Assembly (NCBI RefSeq): GCF_932526225.1
Contig: NC_064048.1
Span: 399,340-459,339, forward strand
DNA length: 60,000 bases
Source of the DNA: Nematostella vectensis
Taxonomy: Eukaryota > Cnidaria > Anthozoa > Actiniaria > Edwardsiidae
Direction of reading: 5' to 3'
This document shows positions 23,800 to 53,247 of this stretch, in pieces (position 1 is the stretch's first letter; each line of letters starts with the position of its first letter). The notes beneath the pieces were generated by a model. That model had not been told where the DNA came from, made no database searches, and was given only the letters and a program-made list of their open reading frames with translations. A program made the translations under genes and the position numbers.

Positions 23800-24117
23800 C
23801 AGGCCCGTACCCAGGGAGGGTTCAGGGGGTACGAACCCCCCCCCCCCCCCCCCCACACACACACACAACGGCCGAAATTCCACTTTTGGTTCTCAATAGA
23901 CGTGCTATTTGTAGACAAAACTCACTCTGGTCTATAGCCAAATCCGACAATAAACGTCAAGTGGAAAAGGCATAAAAACATTTTCTGTTCTTTCGGAGGT
24001 GGTTAGATTTTTATCAGAGAATATACCCCCATACCCCCCCCCCCCCCCGGAAAAATTATGTCCACTTTTTCGGATTTCGTCCCACCCCCGCCAAGAAAAA
24101 TCCTGGGTACGGGCCTG
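23800..24117. mobile_element. MITE, CAGGCCCGTACCCAGG ends
   Basis: Starts caggcccgtacccaggga and ends tcctgggtacgggcctg, so the termini are inverted repeats. The flanks atagg and attgg are a decayed 5-bp duplication at best. The interior has a C19 run and a CA stretch. Confidence 0.6.
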
Positions 24118-24540
24118 ATTGGGTTGAATGGATATATCAAGTATACAGAGGTGAATGCTGTTATCATTCTCAAAATAAATTAAAACTCTAGTCTTCAAGG
24201 GGTCATACCTCTAAACTGCCCAATGATTCTCCATATGAAAATATTGTAATAAAGCTGGCTCCCCTTTGGGCAGTGCCTTAATTTATTTATTATATTGCTA
24301 TCGATTTTTAACGATTGACTGGATTGGGTATTTCAGGTTCAGCAGCTAGACTGGGGGCCATGTATTGTGTTTGTTTATACAAAAAGAAAAGTTTATGCAA
24401 AATCTAATTTGACTTTTTTGAATTATTGCCTTCATATAATCAGTTTCACTGATTAACAGCTAACTAATCCGGCAAACAATAACCCTCGTAAAGGTCACTT
24501 ATAAATCCATTAACTCATTATCTCAGCTTGCTATTAGCAT
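24118..24540. other. Intergenic upstream of the KIAA2012-like gene
   Basis: AT-rich, no gene seen. The promoter of the KIAA2012-like gene probably lies at its downstream end. Confidence 0.4.
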
Positions 24541-24554
24541 ATTTCTATGGCAAC
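24541..24554 (+). promoter_or_regulatory. RFX X-box-like motif upstream of the KIAA2012-like gene
   Basis: The sequence atttctatggcaac fits the X-box consensus RYYNYY-N(1-3)-RRNRAC exactly, with a two-base spacer. It lies 77-91 bp upstream of the inferred ATG at 24632, in the range usual for RFX-controlled ciliary genes. The match is seen; binding is inferred. Confidence 0.5.
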
Positions 24555-24631
24555 AGAGCCAGTCCGTATACTTGGTTGAATAATGAGGCATGCTATGTCA
24601 TGAAAGTGTTGTGCTCTCATCAGTTTTTTCA

Positions 24632-43739
<19,108 letters not shown>

Positions 43740-44373
43740 CCGGCGTAGCGCAGTTAAGAGATTCTGTCTTAAAGAAGCATCTCGTTAAACCAACCGAGGA
43801 AACATGTAAAGATGCGAAAAAATGTTTCACTGATTGGCTTTAATAATTATAAGGGTGGACGTATAACCTCCTAAAAAGAGACGGTAGCTAAACCTCAGAC
43901 TATATCAGATTATACAATTTAGATATAGTTTTTGAAACGGAAATTAGACAGGGGCGGGTCAAGAGCTTTTTCAATGGGGAGGGTTTGATTAGCCTGGCTT
44001 GGCATAAATGAGAAGGGTTGGTTTAGCATGGCATAAATGGGGAGGGTTGGGATAGCCTGGATTGGTACGAGGCTTCATTTGTTTGTTGCAGACTTGACTT
44101 TTTTCTACTAAGCAAGAGGGGGGAGGGGGGGGATCGGACAGCCAGATTAATTTCATCCGTCTTGCTGTATTGGTGTAGCGACGCCCTTCATTCTCAACAA
44201 GGGATGGTATTATTGTGTCGATCATTCTCGAATTGGACATTTTACGAGACGCACTTTTTATAATCTTCAAAATTTAAATTGACTTGTTTCTTAGCTTGAT
44301 TAGCAACTGTTCTTTGTGTCTCGCACAAATATACCTCGTCCCCAGGGTCGTTTAGGAAAATCTGGGGCCTAAT
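43740..44373. other. 3' flank of the KIAA2012-like gene
   Basis: This holds the likely 3' UTR with no clear AATAAA. A small local repeat of 'ggcataaatggggagggttgg' type lies near 43975-44060. Confidence 0.4.
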
Positions 44374-45690
44374 GAGGCTCGTTAGTAATTCTTTATAGCA
44401 TGTTTTTCAATTCACTCGTTATAGTTGTCTCAAATCTCGTCCGATTTCATTCATGTTTTCGGAGGATGATATTTAATCATCCGTATTTGATGTGCTTCTG
44501 TTTTATTTTATTTATCAGTAACCAATTTAAAGTTATCAGTAACCAATTTAAAGTTATTTAACATATGAACAGACCAGTATTTTATTAACTTTCCAGTATA
44601 TTTCCACAAATAACCGATGCTTTTGCTTTAAATTTGCGGAAAAACATGACTTATACTTAGGCATGATGGGGATCATAGTGGCAAGTCTAAACTGAACATG
44701 TAATTTTTTTTGTCAGCATACTCCATTTTCTACCTTTGCTTCGGGCAACATTGCATTATCCTTCAATTTGTTTTAGAGTGAGCAGATACACCTTTGTTGT
44801 CTTCAGCCATGAAAGCTTACTGCTTGTGGAGAGGCATTTCGAAAAGGAATAACAGGACAGGGCGCTCTATTGTTATGCAGCATACTTATTTCAACATTGC
44901 GTTACGAGTTTGCTACATAACAATACAGAAATGTATCTATATGCACAGCATGAATAATTAGGGGGTTCCATTGAGCATGGTGGTTCCATTAGCTTGAGAT
45001 AGAGAACGGGTTACAAATGCTTTATTCTCGATATTGTATTTCGGGATAGGGACAGAACTTGGTGAGTAACTGTATTGTAGGTTCACTAAAACGAGGAAGC
45101 ACGGAATTGCTTGTTTGTCGATTTTTAAGCGAAGACATTGCATTTTCAAGAGGATTTGAAATCTAAATAAAAGTTGTACGAATTCGCTCTTGGTCATGTC
45201 TAATCGAAATAATCTATACCTCTGTCCTTTGCGTATATATGAAGACAACCTATAAGCTTTCATTTGCTGAAAACGACGAAGGTGTATTTGCTTTCTCTAA
45301 AACAAATTGAAGGATAACGCAATGTTGCCCGAAAAGGTAGAAAATGGGAGTATGCGTACAAGAAAAATTTACATGGTCAGTTTAGACTTGCTACTATGAT
45401 CCCCATCATGCCTAAGTATAAGTTATGTCTCCGCAAATTTAAAGAAAAATCGAGAAAAAGCATCGGTTACTTTTGAAAATATATTGGTAAATTCATAAAC
45501 TACTGGTCTGTTCATATGTTTGAAATCGGTTACCGATAAATAAAATATAACAGTAGCCAATCAAATACGGATGATTAATTATTATCATCCGAAAACATGA
45601 ATGAAATCGGACGAGATTTGAGACTACTAGACGTCAATTTTATAATGAGTAAAATGAAAGAAATGCTATAAAGAATTGCTAACGAGCCTC
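44374..45690. mobile_element. Long inverted repeat (foldback element), about 445-bp arms
   Basis: The left arm, 44374 to about 44820, runs from gaggctcgttagtaattctt to the block ccttcaatttgttttagag. The right arm, about 45250 to 45690, is its reverse complement and ends gctaacgagcctc. The arms look about 85% alike. A spacer of about 430 bp without a recognisable gene lies between. It is best read as a foldback DNA element; an inverted duplication is possible. Confidence 0.75.
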
Positions 45691-45960
45691 CCTAAGTTGC
45701 GCGCACTGTTTGAGACGGTATGAGCGGCTACTGAAGACTGCATGTTTCTAGCTGTGATGTTTTTTTTACAACACATTAGATTTATTTTTCTAGAGATATG
45801 TAAATAGTTATTTAATAGCAACAATTAGTTATTGAAGTCAAATAGAACTCAAGCATATTGACCTATTTAAATGTTTGGATCAATATTTTCTGAACTTAAT
45901 GTATTTTGTCTAATATTTTAAAGTAAAAACCACTGGCGTTGCTTGTTCGAGCTTTTTCTC

Positions 45961-46720
45961 AATGAAAACTCAAACCCTTAGTAATTCGAACACTCGGTAA
46001 CTCAAACCCTCGGTAACCCAAACCTTTGGTAACCCTTACCCTCGGTAACTCAAACTCTCGGTAAGTCAAACCCTCGGCAACCCAAACCCTCGGTAACTCA
46101 ATCCTTCGGTAACCCTAACCCTCGTTAACTCAAACCCTCTATAACTCAAACCTTCGGTTACCCAAACCCTCGGTAACTCAATCCTTCGGTTACCCTAACC
46201 CTTGTTAACTCAAACCCTCTATAACTCAAACCTTCGGTAACCCAAACTCCCGGTAACTCAAACCCTCTATAACTCAAACCTTCGGTAACCCAAACCCTCG
46301 GTAACTCAAACCCGCGGTAACTCAGACCCTCAGTAACTTAAACCCTTGGTCACTCAAACACTCAGTAAATCAAACCCTCGGTAACCCAAACCCTCGGTAA
46401 CTCAAACCCGCGGTAACTCAAACCCTCAGTAACTCAAACCCTTGGTTACTCAAACACTCAGTAAATCAAACCTTCGGTAACTCAAACCCTCGGTAAATCA
46501 ACCCTCGGTAACTCAAACCCTAGGTAATTCAAACCCTCGGTAACTCAAACCCTGGTAACTCAAACCCTCGGTAAATCAAAACCCTCGGTAACTCAAACCC
46601 TCGGTAACTCAAACCCTCGGTAACCCAAACACTCGGTTACCCGAACACTCAGTATTCCAATCCCCGGTAACTCAAACCCTAGGTAACCCGTACATTCGGT
46701 AACCGGAACCCTCGGTAACG
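45961..46720. repeat. 16-bp minisatellite, about 47 copies
   Basis: The unit is aaccctcggtaactca with many variants. It is not a telomere repeat, although single copies contain ccctaaccc. Confidence 0.9.
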
Positions 46721-46911
46721 AGAGTCAATATTTTACTGACATTTTTTATCAAAGCTGCATGATTTCTTTATCTCGCAATTAATGGTACAATCACTAACAC
46801 GTATACGTATAAACGACTCCTTCGATATATCACTTTTGTCCGGATTCCGGTCATGTTCACGAATAACAGGACAACTTCCCAATCTCCTGCTCGGGTCCTG
46901 CTCGGGTACCC

Positions 46912-47280
46912 AGTGGTTAACCATGAGTCAAGCTCTAGCAAACCTAACACGGAATCCTTGTGGTTGACCATGAGGCAAGCTCTAGCAAACCTAACACGGG
47001 ATCCCTGTGGTTGACCATGAGGCAAGCTCTATCAAACCTAACACGGGATCCCTGAGGTTGACCATGAGGCAAGCTCTAGCAAACCTAACACGGAATCCCT
47101 GTGGTTGACCATGAGGCAAGCTCTAGCAAACCTAACACGGGATCCCTGTGGTTGGCCGTGAGGCAAGCTCTAGCAAACCTAACACGGGATCCCTGTGGTT
47201 GGCCGTGAGGCAAGCTCTAGCAAACCTAACACAGGATCCCAGTGGTTGGCCGTGAGGCAAGCTCTAGCAAACCTAACAAA
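46912..47280. repeat. 47-bp minisatellite, about eight copies
   Basis: The unit contains gtggttgaccatgaggcaag, ctctagcaaacctaacacgg and gatccct. Confidence 0.9.
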
Positions 47281-47877
47281 ACCTTTACTGTTGTTTCAGT
47301 TTATCGGAGATCAAGTTTTATTCTCAATCGATTTAGAAAGCTGTTATTTTCCGTCAAAATGAAATAAGCGCCACCTCTCTGGCGTTTGACTAGTCAGGGA
47401 GTTGTCTCTCTAGACTAGTATAGGCAAACTTGGTGTTATCAAGATATAATAATATAACGCCAATAGCAACTTTTTTATTTGCTGAAAGGTTGGTGTCAGC
47501 GAAGTTTGTTGTTCACAAATATAGAAAGTTAACCTGCGACCCACACAAGTCCACACACGTAAAGGACAACAGTACATAATCAAATCCTCGCACAATGTCC
47601 AGTCATATGGAAACACCGCCGGTCGCTGAGGGACCGGTCATCTATGACTGGGGTGGGGAGGGGGGCAAATACTTAGGGGGAACTACGTTTTTTGGGCGCC
47701 GGATTTAGGGGGGTCACATTTTTGGGGGGCTGTCATTAAAGAGGAGGTTTTTTTGGGCGCCGAATTTAAGTCTGGTTTTAATACAATACTGAGCAAAGAG
47801 AGTCATTGTTACATATATAAAATTTTATTCAGTTCACAATGTTTCACACGAAATTGCTATTATCTAATAGATTTAAT
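47281..47877. other. Intergenic with a dispersed-repeat end
   Basis: From 47640 to 47860 the sequence is the reverse-complement relative of 15940-16135, sharing gggtcacatttttggg and ttcacaatgtttc-type blocks. No gene is seen. Confidence 0.5.
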
Positions 47878-48404
<527 letters not shown>

Positions 48405-50470
48405 TTTATTGAATAAAATCCTCGCAACCCAAGGGTTGAATTATGAAATTATTTACACTAAAATTATTTACAGGGAAACTAATAGAAGTATATAAAATCT
48501 AAGTAAAACGGGAGGAAGCATTCTTAATTATAAAACTATTGCCAAAACGGCCGGTCTTATACCAAGGAACATTAAAAAGACGTTTACGTCTCAGAGAAAT
48601 GTTAGCGTCGTTCACAGGCGGTAAGAGCTTATTAAGCTTACAGGCTTTGTTGCTAACGATCTTGTCGAAGAGCGTATCGGTCAGAGACTGGCGACGGTCA
48701 GCTAGACTGACAAGTTCTGCCTCCGCTAAGGCCTCCTCGTACGGGCAGTATGGATATATAATGCGTAGCGCGCGCGGCGTTAAACTTGTTCTAGTGAATT
48801 AGATAGATAGCTTGGAAGACTATCATGATAGACTGGGCAAGCATATTCCGTGATAGGCCTGACACAAATGCGAAAAAACTGACTAGTTCGGACTTGCCAA
48901 GGCCTGAACGTTTAAGCTGACGCAGACCGAACATGCGCTTTTTGCACTTTGTAATGATATCATAAATGTGATCGTTCCATTTGAGGTCAAAAGAAATATG
49001 GAGACCTAAAATTTTAGCACATGAAACCTTTTCAATTTCAACGTCGTTTACAACTATTGGATCGAAATAAGTGTCACTAGTGCTAAAACTAATCCTCATT
49101 TCCTGGCACTTGGACTCGTTGAGCTGGAACTTGTTTGAGGCAGCGCTGCTGGCCAGGGAATCAACAGCCGCTTGAATGGTGCTGACTTTAGACTTCGGGA
49201 CTGTTTCGGAAATTGTCGTGTCATCAACGTATTTCCACAACTCAGTGTCGGCGATATCGAGGTCATTGATCATCGCTATGAATAGCCAGGGGCCCAGTTT
49301 TGTCCCTTGTGGAACTCCGGCTGGGACCACGCCCCATTCAGAAAGGCAATCCTGTCCCAGTTTGACGCGCTGTTTTCTGCATGATAGGAAATCAGTGATC
49401 CAGGCGATTATTGCGTCAGGGATGTTTAAGGTGCGCAGCTTTGTTAGTAGAATGTTATGATCGATAAATCAAATGCTTTCCTGAAGTCAAACAGGACAAC
49501 CCTTACAGTAGCCCCGTTGCCATCAGTTGCCTGGTTCCATGATGAATGGACCATACTAATCAGGGCTTCAGTGGTGCTAGAACCGGAAACAGTGCCGAAC
49601 TGCCTTGGATCGACTTTAGCGAGAACTGCACGTGATTCTCATGTGATTCTCAACAACGAAGTCCTCGGCCACCTTTGAGAGAATCGGCGTCAGGGAGATG
49701 GGACGAAGGTGTTTGTTAATATCATGCACTGGCTTTTGCTTCGGAACAGGATCAACATCCGCGTGTTTCCAGGACTGAGGGAGCCTGCCCTCAGCAAAAG
49801 AAGTGTTGATAATGCTTGTGACAGCCGGCACCAGAAGGTCAGCGTTTTCTTTGAGTAACCACCCGGGGACACCATCTGGACCAGTAGCTTTAGTTGTATT
49901 AAGCGACGACAATTTCTTTAGAACACCAAGCTCCGTAACGGAAGGCGAATCGGTGGGTGGAATAGTTGGAGAGGCGTCAGCGCACAGCGGAGTGAAAGAA
50001 GCCATTGGCGAAAGGAACGCCTCGTTGATTATATTAGCGAGAGAAGCAGGATCATCATCCGATCCAGTGTCGATATGCTTCAGAACCGATCGTGTATCTG
50101 AGCGCACAGCAGATTTCATGCCGCTCAATGATTTCACTTCACTCCACCATTTGCGCGGTTCGCAGTTCCTGAGGTGTTCGACCTTCGATGTGTAGTATTT
50201 TTCCCGACACGACTTGCGCAGGCGATTAACATGGTTGCGCAGACGTTTGAATTCAGCGTGGTCGCCCCGGGCAAAGGCTGACTGACGCTCACTAATTAGA
50301 TATTTCAAGTGATCATTGATCCACGCTGGTTCACTGCTAACTAACTTTTTCGACATAACAGGCATAATAAAGTCCATGCCAATCTTCATGATAGTTTCGA
50401 AGATTTGGCACTTCTCCTTAATTAAACTCAATATATAATCAAGTCTCTGTGGGTTTAAAGACATAATTAT
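48405..50470 (-). mobile_element. 5'-truncated non-LTR retrotransposon (LINE, Jockey/CR1-like)
   Basis: Read on the minus strand, the element begins within the linker before the reverse transcriptase, covers the RT domain and a short C-terminal region, and ends ttattcaataaa followed by a CTAT tail. The endonuclease domain is missing, the usual result of 5' truncation. The RT frame is broken at least twice. Confidence 0.85.
48791..49330 (-). pseudogene. LINE ORF2 fragment: RT catalytic part and thumb
   Basis: It contains AGVPQGTKLGPWLF and the catalytic YVDDTT motif, then the thumb with LGLHISFDLKWNDHI. It connects to the upstream fragment through a middle piece (49340-49620) that carries FDFRKAFD in another frame. 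Confidence 0.85.
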
Positions 50471-50548
50471 ACAAAAATTATACAAAAAAGTGAAGGTGGT
50501 GGTGGTGGGGGGTGCAATGTTTTGGGCCTCCATTCTTCTTGGGGTCAC
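49616..50548 (-). pseudogene. LINE ORF2 fragment: linker and N-terminal RT
   Basis: The frame encodes a basic linker (WINDHLKYLISERQSAF, RKWWSEVKSLSG) then early RT motifs (TKATGPDGVPGWLLK; LRPISLTPILSKV). It is closed by an 11-bp tandem duplication near 49630 that shifts the frame. Confidence 0.82.
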
Positions 50549-50990
50549 AGTTTTGGGCCTCGATTAGGGGTCAATTTCCACGTAAACTTGCAGGAATTCG
50601 TGTTAGTGTATCCGAGCCTAGTCCCTAACGTTTTAGAATATCAGAGGTCTCCCACGCCCTCGCCCCAGGCTCTTTTAGACCATTTAGAAAAACGACAGCT
50701 ATTGATTGATACAGGGGGACAAAACTTTTGAGCCCATGGTTTTGCAAAAATACCCCCTCCCATGTAATCAATAACCGCTTCCCAAGCTATATCACTGCTG
50801 AGTTTCCTTATACCTGATAAAGATATTATCAGTTTCCTGTCCTGATAAAGGATATTTTCGCTGTCCTGATAAACGTTTTTAGCGGAGCCCCATACCTAAG
50901 AAAAAGTGGTATATAAAACAAATATGGTAACAAATATTGGTAACCCATCGACGCGAGTTTTCGTGACGCGATGTCCGTCCGTCTGTCCGT
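50471..50990. other. Intergenic low-complexity and dispersed-repeat material
   Basis: G-rich tract near 50495-50515 and small repeats of 'gtttcctgtcctgataaag' near 50806-50875. No gene is seen. Confidence 0.4.
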
Positions 50991-50999
50991 CCCTTTAAA

Positions 51000-51720
51000 G
51001 CATCGTATGACAACCAAACTTGACAGGTGTCATGTATGTGTCAAGGGAGGTTCAAAACTGTGGTCACGTGATTGGTGACTTCATCGATGACATCACTAGT
51101 AGCAAAAAATATGCTGCCGTCATCAAAACAAAAAATATTTATATTTCACTGAGGAAACATCATAAGGCAACCAAACTCTGTAGGTGTCATGTACGTGTCA
51201 AGGCAGATGCAACAATATGGTCACGTGTGGTATGACGTCATCGATGACGTCTCTTAAAGCAAAAAACGTGATAAAAAGCAAAAACATTCATATCTCTTGA
51301 AAGAAACATTGTTTCACAACCAAACACGGTAGGTGTCAGGTTGGTGTCAAAGGGGGTGCTCCAATATGGTCACGTGATTGTGATGCGTCATCAATGACGT
51401 CACTAGAAGCAAATTATACTGACGTCATCAAGATAAAAACATTCATATCTCGTGAAAGAAACACTGTATAACAACCAAACTTGGTAGGTGTCATGTATGT
51501 GTCGAGGGCGGTGCCAAAATATGGTCGCGTGATGCGTGACGTCATCAATGACGTCACTTTATGAAAAACGATCCCGATGTCATATCAATTTCATATCTCC
51601 TAAACAAAACATCATATGACAACCAAACTTGGTATGTGACATGTATGTAACAACGGGGGTGCACCTATATAGTCACGTGATTGTGACGTCATCGATGACG
51701 TCAGCGCAACTACTCTGTTT
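51000..51720 (+). repeat. CRE-palindrome dispersed repeat, five units of about 153 bp
   Basis: Each unit has acaaccaaacttggtaggtg, tcatgtatgtgtcaa, a CACGTG site and the double-CRE palindrome (perfect at 51684-51703, near perfect at 51233-51252 and 51537-51556). Further diverged units lie at 52735-52925. Confidence 0.8.
51684..51703. promoter_or_regulatory. Perfect double-CRE palindrome beside an E-box
   Basis: TGACGTCA-TCGA-TGACGTCA is preceded four bases earlier by cacgtgat. It is part of the dispersed repeat. Confidence 0.6.
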
Positions 51721-51734
51721 TACAGAGGCGCTTA

Positions 51735-52260
51735 ACATACCTTTTCAGCCAAGCAAGACGTCAATGTACACGAGCCTGTAACCCAAAAGTGGACGCCGGC
51801 TACTCTCAGAGAACTACTCAAAGAACCAAGATCATAATTGGTGGTTACTTGTAGTGTATGCAGGACAATTGTATGATGGTTTCCTGTGTTACACATCACA
51901 AGAAACGTGTTGAAGCGACTCAATTGTGTGTTTGCTCGCTCCGATTTCTTTATCCCTTTGTGGCCTCCACAAATACTCCGGACGGAGCAAGTCTGCGACG
52001 TGACCGGGTGCATCCACAAGAATCCAAGCCCCGGCTTGTTGAAAACCAAGAACAAACAAACAATACAGGAACAGGCCCAGGTAGACGATACCCCAACGAA
52101 CCAACACCCAAAGCTGGCACAATAGTAATACAAAGTGGAAGAGCCGTCAAACCACCCAAAAGATTGGGACGACACTATCGGCAATGTATTCGAGTCACAA
52201 TCCAGAATAAAGAACGACAAACCATTACAGTCGCTGCAGTTATCTACTTTTCAAAGTGAG
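51735..52260 (+). mobile_element. Fragment of a Ty3/gypsy element (Pol C-terminus)
   Basis: The frame VHEPVTQKWTPATLRELLKE followed by PRS matches the C-terminal region of gypsy Pol, and SGRAVKPPKRL near 52135-52170 matches its extreme C-terminus. Between them, 51900-51975 closely resembles 4090-4165 of the first gypsy remnant. Stops interrupt it. Confidence 0.55.
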
Positions 52261-52734
52261 ATCGGCAGCTGAAGACGTTTCTGGCTTTATACAATCAGGA
52301 AAGTCTCGCGCGCGTTGCAAAAAAACAGCTCCAAAACTTTGCGCCGTTTTTTTTCCAACCAATCAAGGATAATAACTTATAACCCAAACAAGCACATTTC
52401 ATCAAGGGGTTTTTACTCAACTTCACAACAAACCGTACATTTGCCTTGTGTGTCTAAACTCGTTTTCACGTGTTGCTTATATCTCTAACACGCATGCGCG
52501 TGGTGCTAAATATTCCCTAGGGGGGAGGAGTGTATACAATTTTAAATGACAAACGATACCCTGAGCAAACTCGTGAATGCAAATGATTTTCCTAGTTATG
52601 TTCGATCTTGTGTGCAGAAGAACAGTGACTGTGACCATTTTTAGTGAATGGAGAAAGCCTCTGAAAGTAAACTAAAATTACTCGGTACCAGACCCCTAAA
52701 ACGACAAAGGTTTCTTCATATGCATTATATTAAA
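52261..52734. other. Intergenic, nothing recognised
   Basis: No gene or clear repeat is seen. A CACGTG core lies near 52468 and a GCATGCGC block near 52493. Confidence 0.35.
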
Positions 52735-52930
52735 GACACATCGTGTGACAATAAAACTCGGTAGCTGTGTGATGTTTGTTTCAAGTGGGGTGCAGTGAAA
52801 TAGTCACTTGACGTGATCGATTATGTCAATAAATCAAAACTACCCTGACATCGTATGACAACTAAACTTGTTATGTGTCATGTAGATGTGTGGAAAGGGG
52901 GCATAACAAGTTGGTCGCGTGATCTGTGAA
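52735..52930 (+). repeat. Diverged CRE-palindrome repeat units
   Basis: Two weak copies of the acaaccaaact / gtgtcatgta / ggtcgcgtgat order are present, with the palindrome decayed to acgtgatcgattatgtca. Confidence 0.55.
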
Positions 52931-52938
52931 ATATAATA

Positions 52939-53074
<136 letters not shown>

Positions 53075-53159
53075 TGTGGCCAAATTAATTTCCTCAAGAA
53101 CTCTTGGTACTCGGCTCAGGAGCCTGGGCACTAGCCGCTCATTCGACAACTTGTAAAGT

Positions 53160-53247
53160 ATGGCGGACTCGCTTGTCGTGTTCTTTGTTGTTTTGGTGAA
53201 TTTCTACCTGTTCTACAGCTTGGCAGGCACGAATGGAGTCACACTAG
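53160..53247 (+). CDS. Cys-rich protein exon 1 (signal peptide)
   Basis: The ATG has a good context (aagtATGG). A run of Val, Phe and Leu gives the signal peptide, and the donor is gtaagc. The ATT microsatellite ends about 85 bp upstream. Confidence 0.7.

Noticed and set aside
45961-46720. Interstitial telomere
   Set aside because: Units are 16 bp (aaccctcggtaactca), not TTAGGG; the resemblance is limited to ccctaaccc in a few copies.
48539-48802. Plus-strand 87-codon frame
   Set aside because: It is the shadow of the LINE 3' coding region on the minus strand.
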